Both the position numbers and the translations under genes were made by a program. A DNA stretch of 64,000 nucleotides, from the NCBI GenBank assembly GCA_021824175.1, contig JAKALP010000011.1, positions 1-64,000 on the forward strand, in the 5' to 3' direction. This DNA comes from Deltaproteobacteria bacterium (GTDB lineage: Bacteria > Desulfobacterota > Desulfobacteria > Desulfobacterales > Desulfosarcinaceae). Positions 1 to 8,087 of the stretch are shown piece after piece (the first letter of the stretch is position 1; every line of letters starts with the position of its first letter). The notes beneath the pieces were generated by a model. It was not told the origin of the DNA. It saw only the letters and a program-made list of their open reading frames with translations, and ran no database searches.

Positions 1-253
1 CGACCACGGCCGCGGGCCGGCCGTTGATGAAGACGCCATGGGCGCACCCCTCTTCGGTTACTTCCCAGGAGTTGGGTCCGCAGCACGAAGCGTGCTCACC
101 CTTATCGCCCACGCGCAGGGCGGGTTTGAAGTCGATGAAGACATCGGGCGAGGCGGTCACGGCCGGCCCTTCCACGTCATGTTTGCACCCCGGACAGCCA
201 TGGTCATCTTCGGGGCAATGGGCTTTGTCGCCCAGACGTGCGGCACCTGGCAT
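1..253 (-). CDS. PAAR-domain protein (C-terminal end outside window)
   Basis: The reverse strand reads from an ATG at 253 to the window edge without a stop (84 codons visible). The start is set by a good ribosome site, GGAG, about 7 bases upstream. The product opens with PGAARLGDKAHCPEDD and later has ALRVGDKGEHASCCGP. These are two halves of a PAAR-like fold: small-residue Pro/Ala/Arg turns, Gly-Asp pairs and Cys/His metal ligands. PAAR proteins cap the spike of type VI secretion and related contractile systems and often carry C-terminal toxins. Whether a toxin follows here cannot be seen. A copy of the long palindromic repeat sits just upstream of the ribosome site. The TssB-TssC-like gene lies 47 kb away, so a functional link is only possible. 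Confidence 0.75.
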   Translation of the reverse strand, partial: MPGAARLGDKAHCPEDDHGCPGCKHDVEGPAVTASPDVFIDFKPALRVGDKGEHASCCGPNSWEVTEEGCAHGVFINGRPAAVV

Positions 254-270
254 GGGAATCTCCTTTTCTT

Positions 271-436
271 GTGCTTGAACGAAAACCCCCTATTTTCCCA
301 ATTTCTGCGTTGGGGCAAAATTTTAATCCTCGAAATACTATGTGTATGTCTGCGGTTAAAATTTTGCCTCCGCCTTCCTGTCCCGTCGAACTTTGGCGGG
401 AGAACTTGAAAAAATATGGGCTTTTCGTTCAAGCAC
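271..436. repeat. Long palindromic repeat, family A, copy 1
   Basis: The outer arms at 271-296 and 411-436 are inverted copies; the outermost 15 bases (GTGCTTGAACGAAAA) match exactly. The inner core at 312-371 carries GGGGCAAAATTTTAA and, inverted, TTAAAATTTTGCCTCC around a centre reading CGAAATACTATGTGTATG. The core matches the copies at 1891 and 58251, but the outer arms are different in sequence. The left arm ends about 10 bases upstream of the ribosome site of the PAAR gene, so the element occupies that gene's promoter/leader region. Confidence 0.8.
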
Positions 437-628
437 TATCTACATGGTGGCGCAAACGGTGCAGCCCTTTAGGGGGGAATGTTTTGCCGTTGCGTTGCGC
501 GCCGTCGGCGCGCTATTAAGCGAAGGTGTTGGGATCAAACCCGGTTGGCTGCAACCGGTCGGAGCGGCGCATGGCCGCGTCAAATCGCCGTGAGTTCTAA
601 ACCAAGGCGGATGAGGAGTCAAGGGTGG

Positions 629-790
629 GTGTGAGTCAAGAGTGTTGCGCATCGGTGTTTTTCCAAATCGTACTCGTACGCGTACGCGTACTCGAAAAAC
701 TTTTTAAATCATTCGAGTACGAGTACGCGTACGAGTACGAGTACGACCCACACGAATGCATTAGGTATGCAACAGCCGTGACTTACACCC
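629..790. repeat. Hexamer hairpin unit 1 with inverted ends (family B)
   Basis: The end motif GTGAGTCAAGAGTGTTGC (631-648) is answered by its inverted relative starting GCAACAGCCGTGACTTACAC at 769. Between them, 668-696 and 712-746 form a long hairpin made of GAGTAC / GCGTAC hexamers in opposite orientations around an A/T loop. No coding signal is visible; open frames here are by-products of the simple repeats. Confidence 0.75.
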
Positions 791-799
791 GTGTGGGGG

Positions 800-914
800 A
801 GGGGTGAGTCACGACTGTTGCACGGCCTTGTTTGCGGCATCGGTATCGGAATCGGAATCGAAAGACTGCGATAGCGATACCGATGCCGATCTAAGCAACA
901 CTCCTGACTTACAC
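800..914. repeat. Hexamer hairpin unit 2 with inverted ends (family B)
   Basis: The same end motif as the previous unit (GTGAGTCACGACTGTTGC at 804-821) is paired with its inverse GCAACACTCCTGACTTACAC at 895-914. The interior hairpin (834-860 with 869-890) uses a different hexamer: GGTATC / GGAATC on the left, and GCGATA, CCGATG on the right. The two units lie head to tail only 10 bases apart. Confidence 0.75.
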
Positions 915-1001
915 TCGTCAAGGGTGTGGCCCAGGGTTTCCAGGGTGGTCACATATCTTTTAGATGAGAACCACACCCAAAAATAACAAGGTGTCTGTTT
1001 A

Positions 1002-1068
1002 TGTCGCCCCCGCGAATGCGGGGGGCCAGATTTGATTTTCCTGGATCCCCGCATTCGCGGGGAAGACT
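1002..1068. repeat. Inverted pair of GC-rich REP-like palindromes
   Basis: CCCCCGCGAATGCGGGGG (about 1007-1024) and CCCCGCATTCGCGGGG (1047-1062) are each palindromic and also inverted relative to each other, with flanking GTC..CCAG / CTGG..GAC. They resemble the widespread proteobacterial repeats with a CCCGCGAA(T/A)GCGGG core. The pair ends about 45 bases upstream of the GntR gene. Confidence 0.75.
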
Positions 1069-1112
1069 TAAACGATCACTGTGCTACTTTCTTAAATAAT
1101 AAGGAATCAGAT

Positions 1113-1859
1113 ATGCAAAACCCTGCCCCAAAAGAGGCTATTCCCCTTTACAGCCGGGTCGCCACCATGATTCGGCACAAAATTTTATCAGGTCAATATA
1201 GACCCGGCCAACGCCTGCCCACTGAGGATGAGCTGGTGGAATCTTATGGTGTCAGCAGAATCACCATCCGCGGCGCCATGGCCATATTGGAAACTAACGG
1301 CTTAATCAACCGAACCAGGGGAAGAGGCACATTTGTGGCCGAGGTTATCCCGGAAACCCCGATAACCATTCATACCAGCTTGAATGAGGTCATGCTCTCG
1401 ATTGCCGTCGGCCAGACCAAGCCTTTGGAGATCAAAACACTGCCGATCAGCGAAACCCGTATTCCAAAGGATATCCATAAATTTTTCGGCGCAGCCGATT
1501 CAGAAAAGATTTGTAGAATACGGCGTTTGTTCACCCATAAGAACATTTCATCCGTACTTGAAAACTACATGCCCCTGGACATCGCCAAACACATCACGAA
1601 GAAAGAGCTCGCGCAAAAAAAATCCGTCCAGATGATCTTAAAAGAAAAAATTGGTCTTAAAGTCACCAAGGGGGAGATGTACCTGCAGGCCATTGCCGCG
1701 GATCACGACCTATCCGATATTCTGCGCTGCCAAGCCTTTGAACCGCTAATTCAGATCCAAACCTTCTTCTGGTATGAATCCATGAAGCCCTTTGAAATTG
1801 TGAATCGGTACTACCGGGCCAGTAATTTTAAGTATAAGATGGATTTGGATATATCTTGA
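1113..1859 (+). CDS. GntR-family (HutC/UTRA) transcriptional regulator
   Basis: This is a 248-residue regulator. Residues about 10-75 form the GntR winged helix-turn-helix, with the typical LPTEDELVESYGVSRITIR signature. The rest matches a UTRA ligand-binding domain, which senses a small molecule. The ATG at 1113 follows AAGGA at a proper distance and gives a normal family length. An in-frame start further upstream would lie inside the REP-like palindromes and is unlikely. The gene stands alone: transketolase, convergent, is on the other side and repeats lie upstream. Its target and ligand cannot be told. HutC-type members usually control nearby catabolic or uptake genes, but no such neighbour is visible. 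Confidence 0.88.
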   Translation: MQNPAPKEAIPLYSRVATMIRHKILSGQYRPGQRLPTEDELVESYGVSRITIRGAMAILETNGLINRTRGRGTFVAEVIPETPITIHTSLNEVMLSIAVGQTKPLEIKTLPISETRIPKDIHKFFGAADSEKICRIRRLFTHKNISSVLENYMPLDIAKHITKKELAQKKSVQMILKEKIGLKVTKGEMYLQAIAADHDLSDILRCQAFEPLIQIQTFFWYESMKPFEIVNRYYRASNFKYKMDLDIS

Positions 1860-1890
1860 AAATAGAGCTTTCGCCGTCAACTATGTTTTT

Positions 1891-2036
1891 TACAAGCCAT
1901 CTCAAAATAAAGATTTTGGACCAAAATCGCGGCGGAGGCAAATTTTAAACCGCAGACATACTGAAGTATTTCGAGGATTTAAAATTTGCCTCCAACAAAG
2001 AGTCTGGGCCAAAAGATTATTTTGAGATGGCTTGTA
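1891..2036. repeat. Long palindromic repeat, family A, copy 2 (most complete)
   Basis: The outer arms TACAAGCCATCTCAAAATAA (1891-1910) and its exact inverse (2017-2036) enclose a core. The core has GGAGGCAAATTTTAAACC (1934-1951) facing GGATTTAAAATTTGCCTCC (1975-1993) across a small ATACTGAAGTAT centre. It lies between the 3' ends of two convergent genes. Confidence 0.9.
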
Positions 2037-2061
2037 GATGGAGAGTAATAACAATAAAAAG

Positions 2062-2090
2062 AAAAAGCGCCCCGCAAAGGGACGCTTTTT
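2062..2090 (-). terminator. Rho-independent terminator of transketolase
   Basis: Read on the reverse strand, the stem AAAAAGCGTCCC / GGGGCGCTTTTT (one G-U pair) with a 5-base loop is followed by a T-rich run. A-runs on both sides mean it may also stop rightward transcription. Confidence 0.8.
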
Positions 2091-2120
2091 CTGTGTATTG
2101 AGATTTGCCAACCAAGCTGG

Positions 2121-4145
2121 TTATTTGGTGGTTTTAACCATCTCTTCGGCCTGGGCTGCTACGTTCTCGGCCGTGAAGCCAAACTTGGCCAGTACAGTAT
2201 TTCCGGGGGCCGAGGCCCCAAAGCTAGTCATGCCAATCATGCGGCCCTTATCACCAATGTAGCGTTCCCAACCCATGGATACGCCGGCTTCAACTGCCAG
2301 ACGTGCTGTGACTTCGGGCAGCAGTACTTCCTTTTTGTAGTCATCGTCGTTTTGCTCGAACAATTCCCAACTGGGCATGTTGATGACGCGGACCGCAATC
2401 TTCTTCTCGGCCAATATCTTCTGGGCCTTGAGGGCCAGATGTACTTCGGCGCCAGTGCCGATAAGCAGTATATCGGGCTTGCCTTTGCAATCGGAAAGCA
2501 CATAACCGCCGCGCGCCAGACGGCCACCGGTCTGTTTGGGATCGAGCACGGGCAGGTTCTGGCGGCTCAGAGCCAAGATCACCGGGCTGTTGTTGGTGCG
2601 AATGGCTTGCAGCCAGGCATCCACGGTTTCATTGGCGTCGCAGGGTCGCAACACCGTGACATTGGGCATGGCGCGCAGGGAGGCCAGATGCTCCACCGGC
2701 TGATGGGTGGGGCCATCTTCGCCCACGGCAATGGAGTCGTGGGTAAACACGTAAACCAGCGGCAGTTTCATCAAGGCCGCCACGCGGATGGCCGGACGCA
2801 CGTAGTCGGCGAACACCAGGAAGGTGCCGCCAAAAGGCCGGATGCCGCCGTGCAAGAACAGGCCAGACATGACAGCGCCCATGGCATGTTCGCGCACGCC
2901 GAAACGGATGTTGCGACCGTCATAATGGCCTTTTTGGAACTCGGGCATCCCCTTGAGGAAAGTATTGTTGGACGGCGCCAGATCGGCGGAACCGCCCATC
3001 AGGGTCGGCACGCGCTGGGCCAGGGCATTCAGGGCCTTGCCCGAGGCGGCCCTGGTGGCCACGGCTCCGTCTTCGGGTTTGAAGACCAGCAGATCCTTAT
3101 CCCATCCACGGGGCAGAAAGCCGCTGATGGCGTTGACCCATTGATCCGCCAGTTGGGGATGAGCCTTGGCATATTCGTTATAGCGTTTTTGCCACACCTC
3201 CTCGAAGACTCGCCCTTTTTGAAGGGCTTGGCGAAAATGGTCCAATACCTCCTGCGGTACGCAGAACTTCTCGTCCCGATCACACCCCAGGAAATCCTTG
3301 GTGAGGCAAATTTCCTCTTCCCCTAAAGGAGAGCCATGGGCATCGGCCGAGTCCTGCTTGTTGGGACTGCCGTAGGCGATATGGGTTCGCAAAATAATCA
3401 GCGAGGGCCGGTCGCTCTCCGCTTGGGCGGCATGCAAGGCCTTTTCGATGGCAGCCAGATCGTTGCCGTCTTCGACAGTCTGCACATGCCAGTTGTAAGC
3501 GGCAAAACGCTGGCCCACGTTTTCGGTGAAGGTGATATCGGTGGAACCTTCGATGGAGATGCCGTTGTCATCGTAGAGACAGATCAGGCGTCCCAAACCT
3601 AGATGGCCGGCCAGGGAAAGGGCTTCGGCGGCCACGCCTTCCATCAAGTCGCCGTCGCCACATACGACATAAGTGTGATGGTCGACGATGGGGAAATGGG
3701 GCTGATTATAACGGGCGGCCAAATGGCGCTCGGCCATGGCCAGACCCACGGCATTGGCAATGCCCTGTCCCAGGGGGCCGGTGGTGGTCTCCACGCCAGG
3801 GGTGTGGCCGTACTCGGGATGGCCGGGTGTCTTGCTGCCCCACTGGCGGAAATTTTTAAGGTCATCCAGGGTCACATCATAACCGGTAAGGCAAAGCAGG
3901 CTGTACAACAGCATGGAAGCGTGGCCGCCGGAGAGCACGAATCGATCGCGGTCAGGCCAGGCTGGATTGGCGGGATTGTGCTTCATAACGCGGGTCCAGA
4001 GCACAAAACCGGCCGCGGCCAACCCCATGGGAGCGCCGGGATGGCCCGAATTGGCTTTCTGAATGGCATCCATTGCCAAGGTGCGGATGGTGTTGACGCA
4101 GCGTTGCTCCAGTTGAAGATGACTCTCGGAAGTCCGACATTCCAT
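2121..4145 (-). CDS. tkt: Transketolase
   Basis: This thiamine-diphosphate enzyme of the non-oxidative pentose phosphate pathway moves two-carbon ketol units between sugar phosphates. The 674 residues cover the full family length. The ThDP-binding half has the GHPGAPMG motif near residue 34 and GDGDLMEG near residue 160. The pyrimidine-binding domain has the FGVREHAMG and [16 protein letters not shown] motifs, and a C-terminal transketolase domain follows. The start at 4145 (MECRTSE) has GGAG nine bases upstream; an in-frame ATG 24 codons earlier would only add an unrelated extension. It is monocistronic, with a terminator just after it. Confidence 0.96.
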   Translation of the reverse strand: MECRTSESHLQLEQRCVNTIRTLAMDAIQKANSGHPGAPMGLAAAGFVLWTRVMKHNPANPAWPDRDRFVLSGGHASMLLYSLLCLTGYDVTLDDLKNFRQWGSKTPGHPEYGHTPGVETTTGPLGQGIANAVGLAMAERHLAARYNQPHFPIVDHHTYVVCGDGDLMEGVAAEALSLAGHLGLGRLICLYDDNGISIEGSTDITFTENVGQRFAAYNWHVQTVEDGNDLAAIEKALHAAQAESDRPSLIILRTHIAYGSPNKQDSADAHGSPLGEEEICLTKDFLGCDRDEKFCVPQEVLDHFRQALQKGRVFEEVWQKRYNEYAKAHPQLADQWVNAISGFLPRGWDKDLLVFKPEDGAVATRAASGKALNALAQRVPTLMGGSADLAPSNNTFLKGMPEFQKGHYDGRNIRFGVREHAMGAVMSGLFLHGGIRPFGGTFLVFADYVRPAIRVAALMKLPLVYVFTHDSIAVGEDGPTHQPVEHLASLRAMPNVTVLRPCDANETVDAWLQAIRTNNSPVILALSRQNLPVLDPKQTGGRLARGGYVLSDCKGKPDILLIGTGAEVHLALKAQKILAEKKIAVRVINMPSWELFEQNDDDYKKEVLLPEVTARLAVEAGVSMGWERYIGDKGRMIGMTSFGASAPGNTVLAKFGFTAENVAAQAEEMVKTTK

Positions 4146-4224
4146 AATTAAAGTCTCCTTAGAGAATTGGGATTTTAAGACGGCCGGTTTGTTACAATGG
4201 ATTTTACCGACTTGCAAGGTTTTG

Positions 4225-4350
4225 GTTGGTTGGTTGATTGAGTAGGACTGTATTGGAACGTCCCATCATAAAAGCAGATCAACGAATGGAAGATTCAATT
4301 CAATCAAAAAAGGGCTTAACCAATTAACGAATCAACCAATCAATGAATCA
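4225..4350. repeat. Degenerate short-period repeat tract
   Basis: A run of imperfect AATCAACC / GGTTGGTTGATT-type units (GGTTGGTTGGTTGATTGA near 4221; AATCAACCAATCAATGAATC near 4331) fills the gap up to the stop codon of the radical SAM gene. A similar tract is at 23445-23515. Slippage-prone, non-coding. Confidence 0.55.
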
Positions 4351-4355
4351 ACGAA

Positions 4356-5225
4356 CTACAATCCCCTCATCCACTCTGGCTTCAGAGCCACCCGGCCCGC
4401 CAAAGCTTGATCGATCAAATTCAAAACCGCCGCGCGATCCTTGGGCAGCCGGGCGCGGATGGGAAGATAATTGGAGGCGTGGTTGGCGTGGAACAGCCCT
4501 TTGGATAGATGGGTATTGGCGAAAATGGTGCGCAGTTCACGCAGCATCTCTTCGGGGCCAAGCAGGGGAAAGCGGCCTTCGCAATAGTCGGCATACATGG
4601 GGGTATTGGGAACCAGCATCAGACTGAGCGCACCCACGTAATCGGGGTCGATTTCCGATAAGACTTTCCCGGTGGCCTCGGCATGCACCTGGGAACGTTC
4701 GCGGCCGGCCACGCCCAGAATCACGGTGATAGAGAGTTTGAAACCGGCTCTTTTTGCTTTGCGCCCCATGTCGATCATTTTGGCGGCCGTGGCGCCTTTG
4801 CTAATAGCCTTGAGGGTTTCGTCATCACCGGTTTCCAACCCCATATAAAGGATACCCAGTCCGTTATCGTGAAGAAGTTTCAGCTCTTCTTCGCTTTTCA
4901 TGGAGATGCTTTTGGTGTTGGCGTAGGCGCCGATGCGGGTCACCCAGGGCAATTGTTCGCGAATGGCTTGTAAAATGGCCAACAGCCTCTTCTGGGGAAT
5001 GATCAGGGCATCGCCATCACATAAAAAGACACGCCTCTGACGCTTGCAGTATTGAGCGGCAAAGGCGATGTCCTGCCAGATGATGTCGTCTGGTTTGATC
5101 CTGAAGCGCTCGCCCCGGTAGGTGCCGCAAAAAGCGCATTTGTTGTGGGAGCACCCCACGGTCACTTGCAGCAAAATAGAGTCGGCCTCGCTGGGCGGCC
5201 GGATGATGTTGCCTTCGTAATGCAT
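4356..5225 (-). CDS. Radical SAM protein
   Basis: A 289-residue radical S-adenosylmethionine enzyme of unassigned function. The [4Fe-4S] site is the cysteine triad in GCSHNKCAFC (Cys25, Cys30, Cys33). The spacing C-x4-C-x2-C differs from the usual C-x3-C-x2-C and is shared with oxygen-independent Elp3/HemN-like relatives. Further signatures are RRVFLCDGDAL (about 70-80) and the glycine-rich YMGLETGDDETLKAISKG region that binds SAM. No extra ferredoxin-type cluster or B12 domain is seen. The gene is downstream of transketolase on the same strand in map order but is read first; 210 bases with short repeats separate them. The substrate is unknown. Confidence 0.85.
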   Translation of the reverse strand: MHYEGNIIRPPSEADSILLQVTVGCSHNKCAFCGTYRGERFRIKPDDIIWQDIAFAAQYCKRQRRVFLCDGDALIIPQKRLLAILQAIREQLPWVTRIGAYANTKSISMKSEEELKLLHDNGLGILYMGLETGDDETLKAISKGATAAKMIDMGRKAKRAGFKLSITVILGVAGRERSQVHAEATGKVLSEIDPDYVGALSLMLVPNTPMYADYCEGRFPLLGPEEMLRELRTIFANTHLSKGLFHANHASNYLPIRARLPKDRAAVLNLIDQALAGRVALKPEWMRGL

Positions 5226-5391
5226 GGTTCCTTTATCCCCTCGAAATATAGTCGTTTCTCCAGTTCAAGTTACTGCTGGGATGGGTCAATCTAACGTCGA
5301 AATCCCTGAATTTCAACCCGCCTTCCATTACGCCATTCCGAGTCGAAGGACAATATGCCCTACCACCAACAATCTATCCCACATAAATATA

Positions 5392-5464
5392 AACGGGCCA
5401 ACGGGCCAACGGGGCCAACGGGCCAACGGGCCAACGGGCAAACGGGCTAACGGTCAAACGCCCC
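5392..5464. repeat. Tandem octamer array AACGGGCC
   Basis: Nine head-to-tail units of AACGGGCC, one of them nine bases long and the last ones diverging (CA, CT, TCA, CCCC endings), run to the base next to the stop codon of the C25 protease gene (5465). It is non-coding and has no spacer structure, so it is not CRISPR. Confidence 0.9.
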
Positions 5465-7087
5465 TCACTGTACCGGCATAGCAATCGTATGTGCATACGC
5501 TGCCGTTCCACCGATAGCCATTACCCTGATTTTGCTGCCATAGACCATCTGTTCATCCGTCAATGTGATCTCTGCTAGCCAGGTTGGCCCTTTTAGCAGC
5601 TGATTGGCTAACAGCCGCGGCGCCTGATTGGCCTCTTGGAAAAGTTGCCGGCGTTGTTCATCCGTGGCATCTGGCGGTGCTTGCACTTTTAGTCGATTCA
5701 GATCAAACTGCTCAATCCACAGATGATCCGCTTCCGGAGGAACAATGCCGCTGATGTGCAATTGATGTTCACCCACCATCGCCATTTGAACTCGCAGGGG
5801 CTTGGGCAAGTTGAGCGCCAGGCAAGGGTCTCCGAGCAGGTTGTATAGCAGACTCTCATTGCGTAGCAAATTTTTGATCTCGTAGAGATCCTGGTTGTCC
5901 TCCTGCGGTGGTCCCAGCAGCTCACGCGTCCGGGGATCGTGCGCCCTGATTTGCGCCAGAGTGTACTTGCCGATTTTGTATAGGATTTGACGGCTATCCA
6001 CCAACAAATCGCCGATTGTGGTGCTGCGCCCCTGGATATTGTGGGCAATACTTCCGGCCAGATAGAAATTGGTCAACACATTCAAGTTGCCGGCCGCGGC
6101 CACCACCGCCACCGGCCCGCCCGGATGGTTGAGGAAAGCTTCAGCCATACTCGGCCCTTGCGCGGTGGGCAGATTGTAGGTTCCGGCCTCACATGCCAAT
6201 AACAGCAAAGGACCAACCGCCGCCGTGGAAGGCAAGGCAGCCACGGAATCCACCATCATGCGAATCTCTTCGTGGTTGATTTCAGCGCAGCGCAGGTTGT
6301 TGTAGTCCCCATGCCCCACCACCATGCTGATGAACGCGGGTTGGGCGACAGCGTTGAGAAATTGAGAAGGCTGCTCGGTCAGCGGCCCGCTGCAGGCCGA
6401 ATCTGGATAGCTGGAAATCACATAGGGGTAGAGTCCATCCGGTAGCAGGTTTTCTACATATTGCAAGGTGGTTTGATACATGGGGTCATGGTGATCCTTG
6501 GCGCCGGTCCACAGTACCGCGCGGTAGTAGGAGGGAACCAGCGGACGCTCCTCATGTTCTACGATTTTGGCCAACTGGATGGCCAGTTGGGCTTCATTTC
6601 TCACCGGCAGGCGCCCTACGGCCACTTCCATTTGGCCATCATGATCAATATCGCCGAAGGGTGCATCGCTTTCCATGGGCCTCAAGGGCTTGTCTTTCTC
6701 ATAGGGATACCCCGTCGGCCCGATAAAGGTTGGCAGGTGCCAATCCGCGGCCTCTTCTCCAGGTCCGGCGCAATCGCCCACCAGCAGGATATAGCGGCAC
6801 TGGCCATGGGATTTCTTAATTTCCTGCTGAATCCACCGTTCGATATCGTTGACCTCGGGCGATGCGGACCAAGACCGGAACTTCACCTCAAAGCCTTGCC
6901 GTTCACGCCGGGCCCGCCAAGGTGCCAATCCATCCACAAACCGGTCCCGCGTGATGACCAGGTATTTCTTGGATTGCGTCCGCAGGACGGTCACTTTTTC
7001 CGCCTGAGACGGTTGCAGCCATAAGTAGGCCACGACCACGGCGGCCAATATCAGACCCAAAATCAGATAGATGTAAAATCGCTTCAT
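5465..7087 (-). CDS. Membrane-anchored gingipain-like (C25) cysteine protease
   Basis: 540 residues. An N-terminal hydrophobic segment (about 5-25) should anchor it or act as a signal. The body reads as a peptidase C25 domain: KYLVITRDRFVDGLAPWRAR at the start, then SDAPFGDIDHDGQMEVAVGR, which resembles the calcium-binding Asp-rich loop of gingipains. GHGD (His about 258) and LLACEAG (Cys about 299) follow, matching the catalytic His and Cys. The C-terminal 150 residues are probably an Ig-like or interaction domain. Gingipain-type enzymes are best known from Bacteroidota, where a C-terminal signal sends them out by type IX secretion. No such tail is obvious here, so a periplasmic membrane-bound enzyme is more likely. 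Substrate unknown. It stands alone, with an octamer array touching its stop codon. Confidence 0.75.
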   Translation of the reverse strand: MKRFYIYLILGLILAAVVVAYLWLQPSQAEKVTVLRTQSKKYLVITRDRFVDGLAPWRARRERQGFEVKFRSWSASPEVNDIERWIQQEIKKSHGQCRYILLVGDCAGPGEEAADWHLPTFIGPTGYPYEKDKPLRPMESDAPFGDIDHDGQMEVAVGRLPVRNEAQLAIQLAKIVEHEERPLVPSYYRAVLWTGAKDHHDPMYQTTLQYVENLLPDGLYPYVISSYPDSACSGPLTEQPSQFLNAVAQPAFISMVVGHGDYNNLRCAEINHEEIRMMVDSVAALPSTAAVGPLLLLACEAGTYNLPTAQGPSMAEAFLNHPGGPVAVVAAAGNLNVLTNFYLAGSIAHNIQGRSTTIGDLLVDSRQILYKIGKYTLAQIRAHDPRTRELLGPPQEDNQDLYEIKNLLRNESLLYNLLGDPCLALNLPKPLRVQMAMVGEHQLHISGIVPPEADHLWIEQFDLNRLKVQAPPDATDEQRRQLFQEANQAPRLLANQLLKGPTWLAEITLTDEQMVYGSKIRVMAIGGTAAYAHTIAMPVQ

Positions 7088-7340
7088 GCCCGGACCCGTT
7101 TGGTAATTGTTGAATCATTGAATTGCGGAATCGCCACCATAGTTTTTTCAAGCAGGGATTTTATCACTAGGGGAAATCTGAATTAAAATCACCCTAAATG
7201 TCAAATATTGGTTTCAATAATTTTACACCTTGAAAAAAAGCCTGACCCTTTTTATGCTGTATTCCACATTTGAAATTGATCTTCAGCCTGATTCCCATTG
7301 AAAGGCGCGGTTATCTCCAACTCAGAGACTGGTAGCGTTT
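7088..7340. other. Intergenic region upstream of usp and the C25 protease
   Basis: A/T-rich divergent spacer (384 bases in all). Apart from the sigma-54-like site at its right end I see no gene, repeat or clear sigma-70 promoter. Confidence 0.5.
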
Positions 7341-7357
7341 CCGGCATGAACATTGCG
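7341..7357 (+). promoter_or_regulatory. Possible sigma-54 (-24/-12) promoter
   Basis: CCGGCATGAACATTGCG has GG and GC separated by the required 10 bases and fits the YTGGCAYG-N4-TTGCW consensus except for two positions. It lies about 115 bases upstream of the universal stress protein start. No activator site was identified. Confidence 0.4.
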
Positions 7358-7471
7358 TTTCCGTTCCTTGAATCAGAGCGGTGATTTCAAAGTAAACCAG
7401 GATAGTGAAGCAAAGAGATCATAGGTGAGGAGCGTTCCCGGCCTCAAAACCAATCACCAAAGGAGAAAAAC

Positions 7472-7933
7472 ATGATCACCATGCAGCGCATTCTTTTCCC
7501 TGTGGACTTGACTGAAAATTCTGAAAAACTGGTTCAATACGTGAAGACCATGGCCGGCAAATTCGATGCCGAAGTCCATGTCTTGTTCGTGGTTCGCATT
7601 TTCCAGTACTTCACCGACATCTACGTGGCTCCGCCCTCTATCTCAATTTTTGAAAATGAACTGGTGGAAGGGGCTCGCAGGAAAATGGATGAATTTGTTC
7701 TATCCAACTTCAGCGGTCTTCCCCGCTGCCGGGGCGAAGTAGTGCTGGGTGATCCCTCCGATGCCATTATCAATTACATCGGAGAGCATGCCATCGACCT
7801 GGTCATCATGGGAACCCACGGCCGCAAAGGACTGGACCGCGTTCTCTTCGGATCGGTTGCCGAACGGGTTGTCAAAACTTCGAAGGTGCCTGTGCTGGTG
7901 GCTAATCCATTTCATGTGAAGCAAGGCGCCTAA
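7472..7933 (+). CDS. Universal stress protein (UspA family)
   Basis: A single-domain, 153-residue cytoplasmic Usp. It begins with MQRILFPVDLTENSEK (beta-1 strand and ATP-contacting Asp). Near the end it has the ATP-binding pattern G-x2-G-x9-G-S (GTHGRKGLDRVLFGS), so it is probably of the nucleotide-binding type. The start ATG follows AAGGAG by six bases. It is monocistronic, with a weak stem at about 8035-8065 that could end transcription. Usp proteins help cells through starvation and oxidative or energy stress; a specific partner is not indicated. Confidence 0.93.
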   Translation: MITMQRILFPVDLTENSEKLVQYVKTMAGKFDAEVHVLFVVRIFQYFTDIYVAPPSISIFENELVEGARRKMDEFVLSNFSGLPRCRGEVVLGDPSDAIINYIGEHAIDLVIMGTHGRKGLDRVLFGSVAERVVKTSKVPVLVANPFHVKQGA

Positions 7934-8087
7934 ATATTTCCGTCGGCATCGTCAAAAGCGATTCTTAACGGAAAACCGCGATGTGGATTGGAATTGGTCG
8001 AAGAGTACTTCAAGATCGATTCCTACAAAGTTTTAAGCCTAATCTTTTTTAAAAAGGCTTATATGTAAGATTTATGGGTGGAGAGTT

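Noticed and set aside
625-1054. Several open frames in the repeat block (for example 709-921, 804-986)
   Set aside because: They are translations of simple hexamer hairpins with Tyr/Glu or Ser/Asp periodicity; no start signals.
2352-3326. Long rightward frame inside transketolase
   Set aside because: Opposite-strand shadow of a certain gene; low-complexity composition (many His/Gly/Gln) and no ribosome site.
5392-5464. CRISPR-like array
   Set aside because: Units are 8 bp with no spacers and no Cas genes; a simple tandem repeat.
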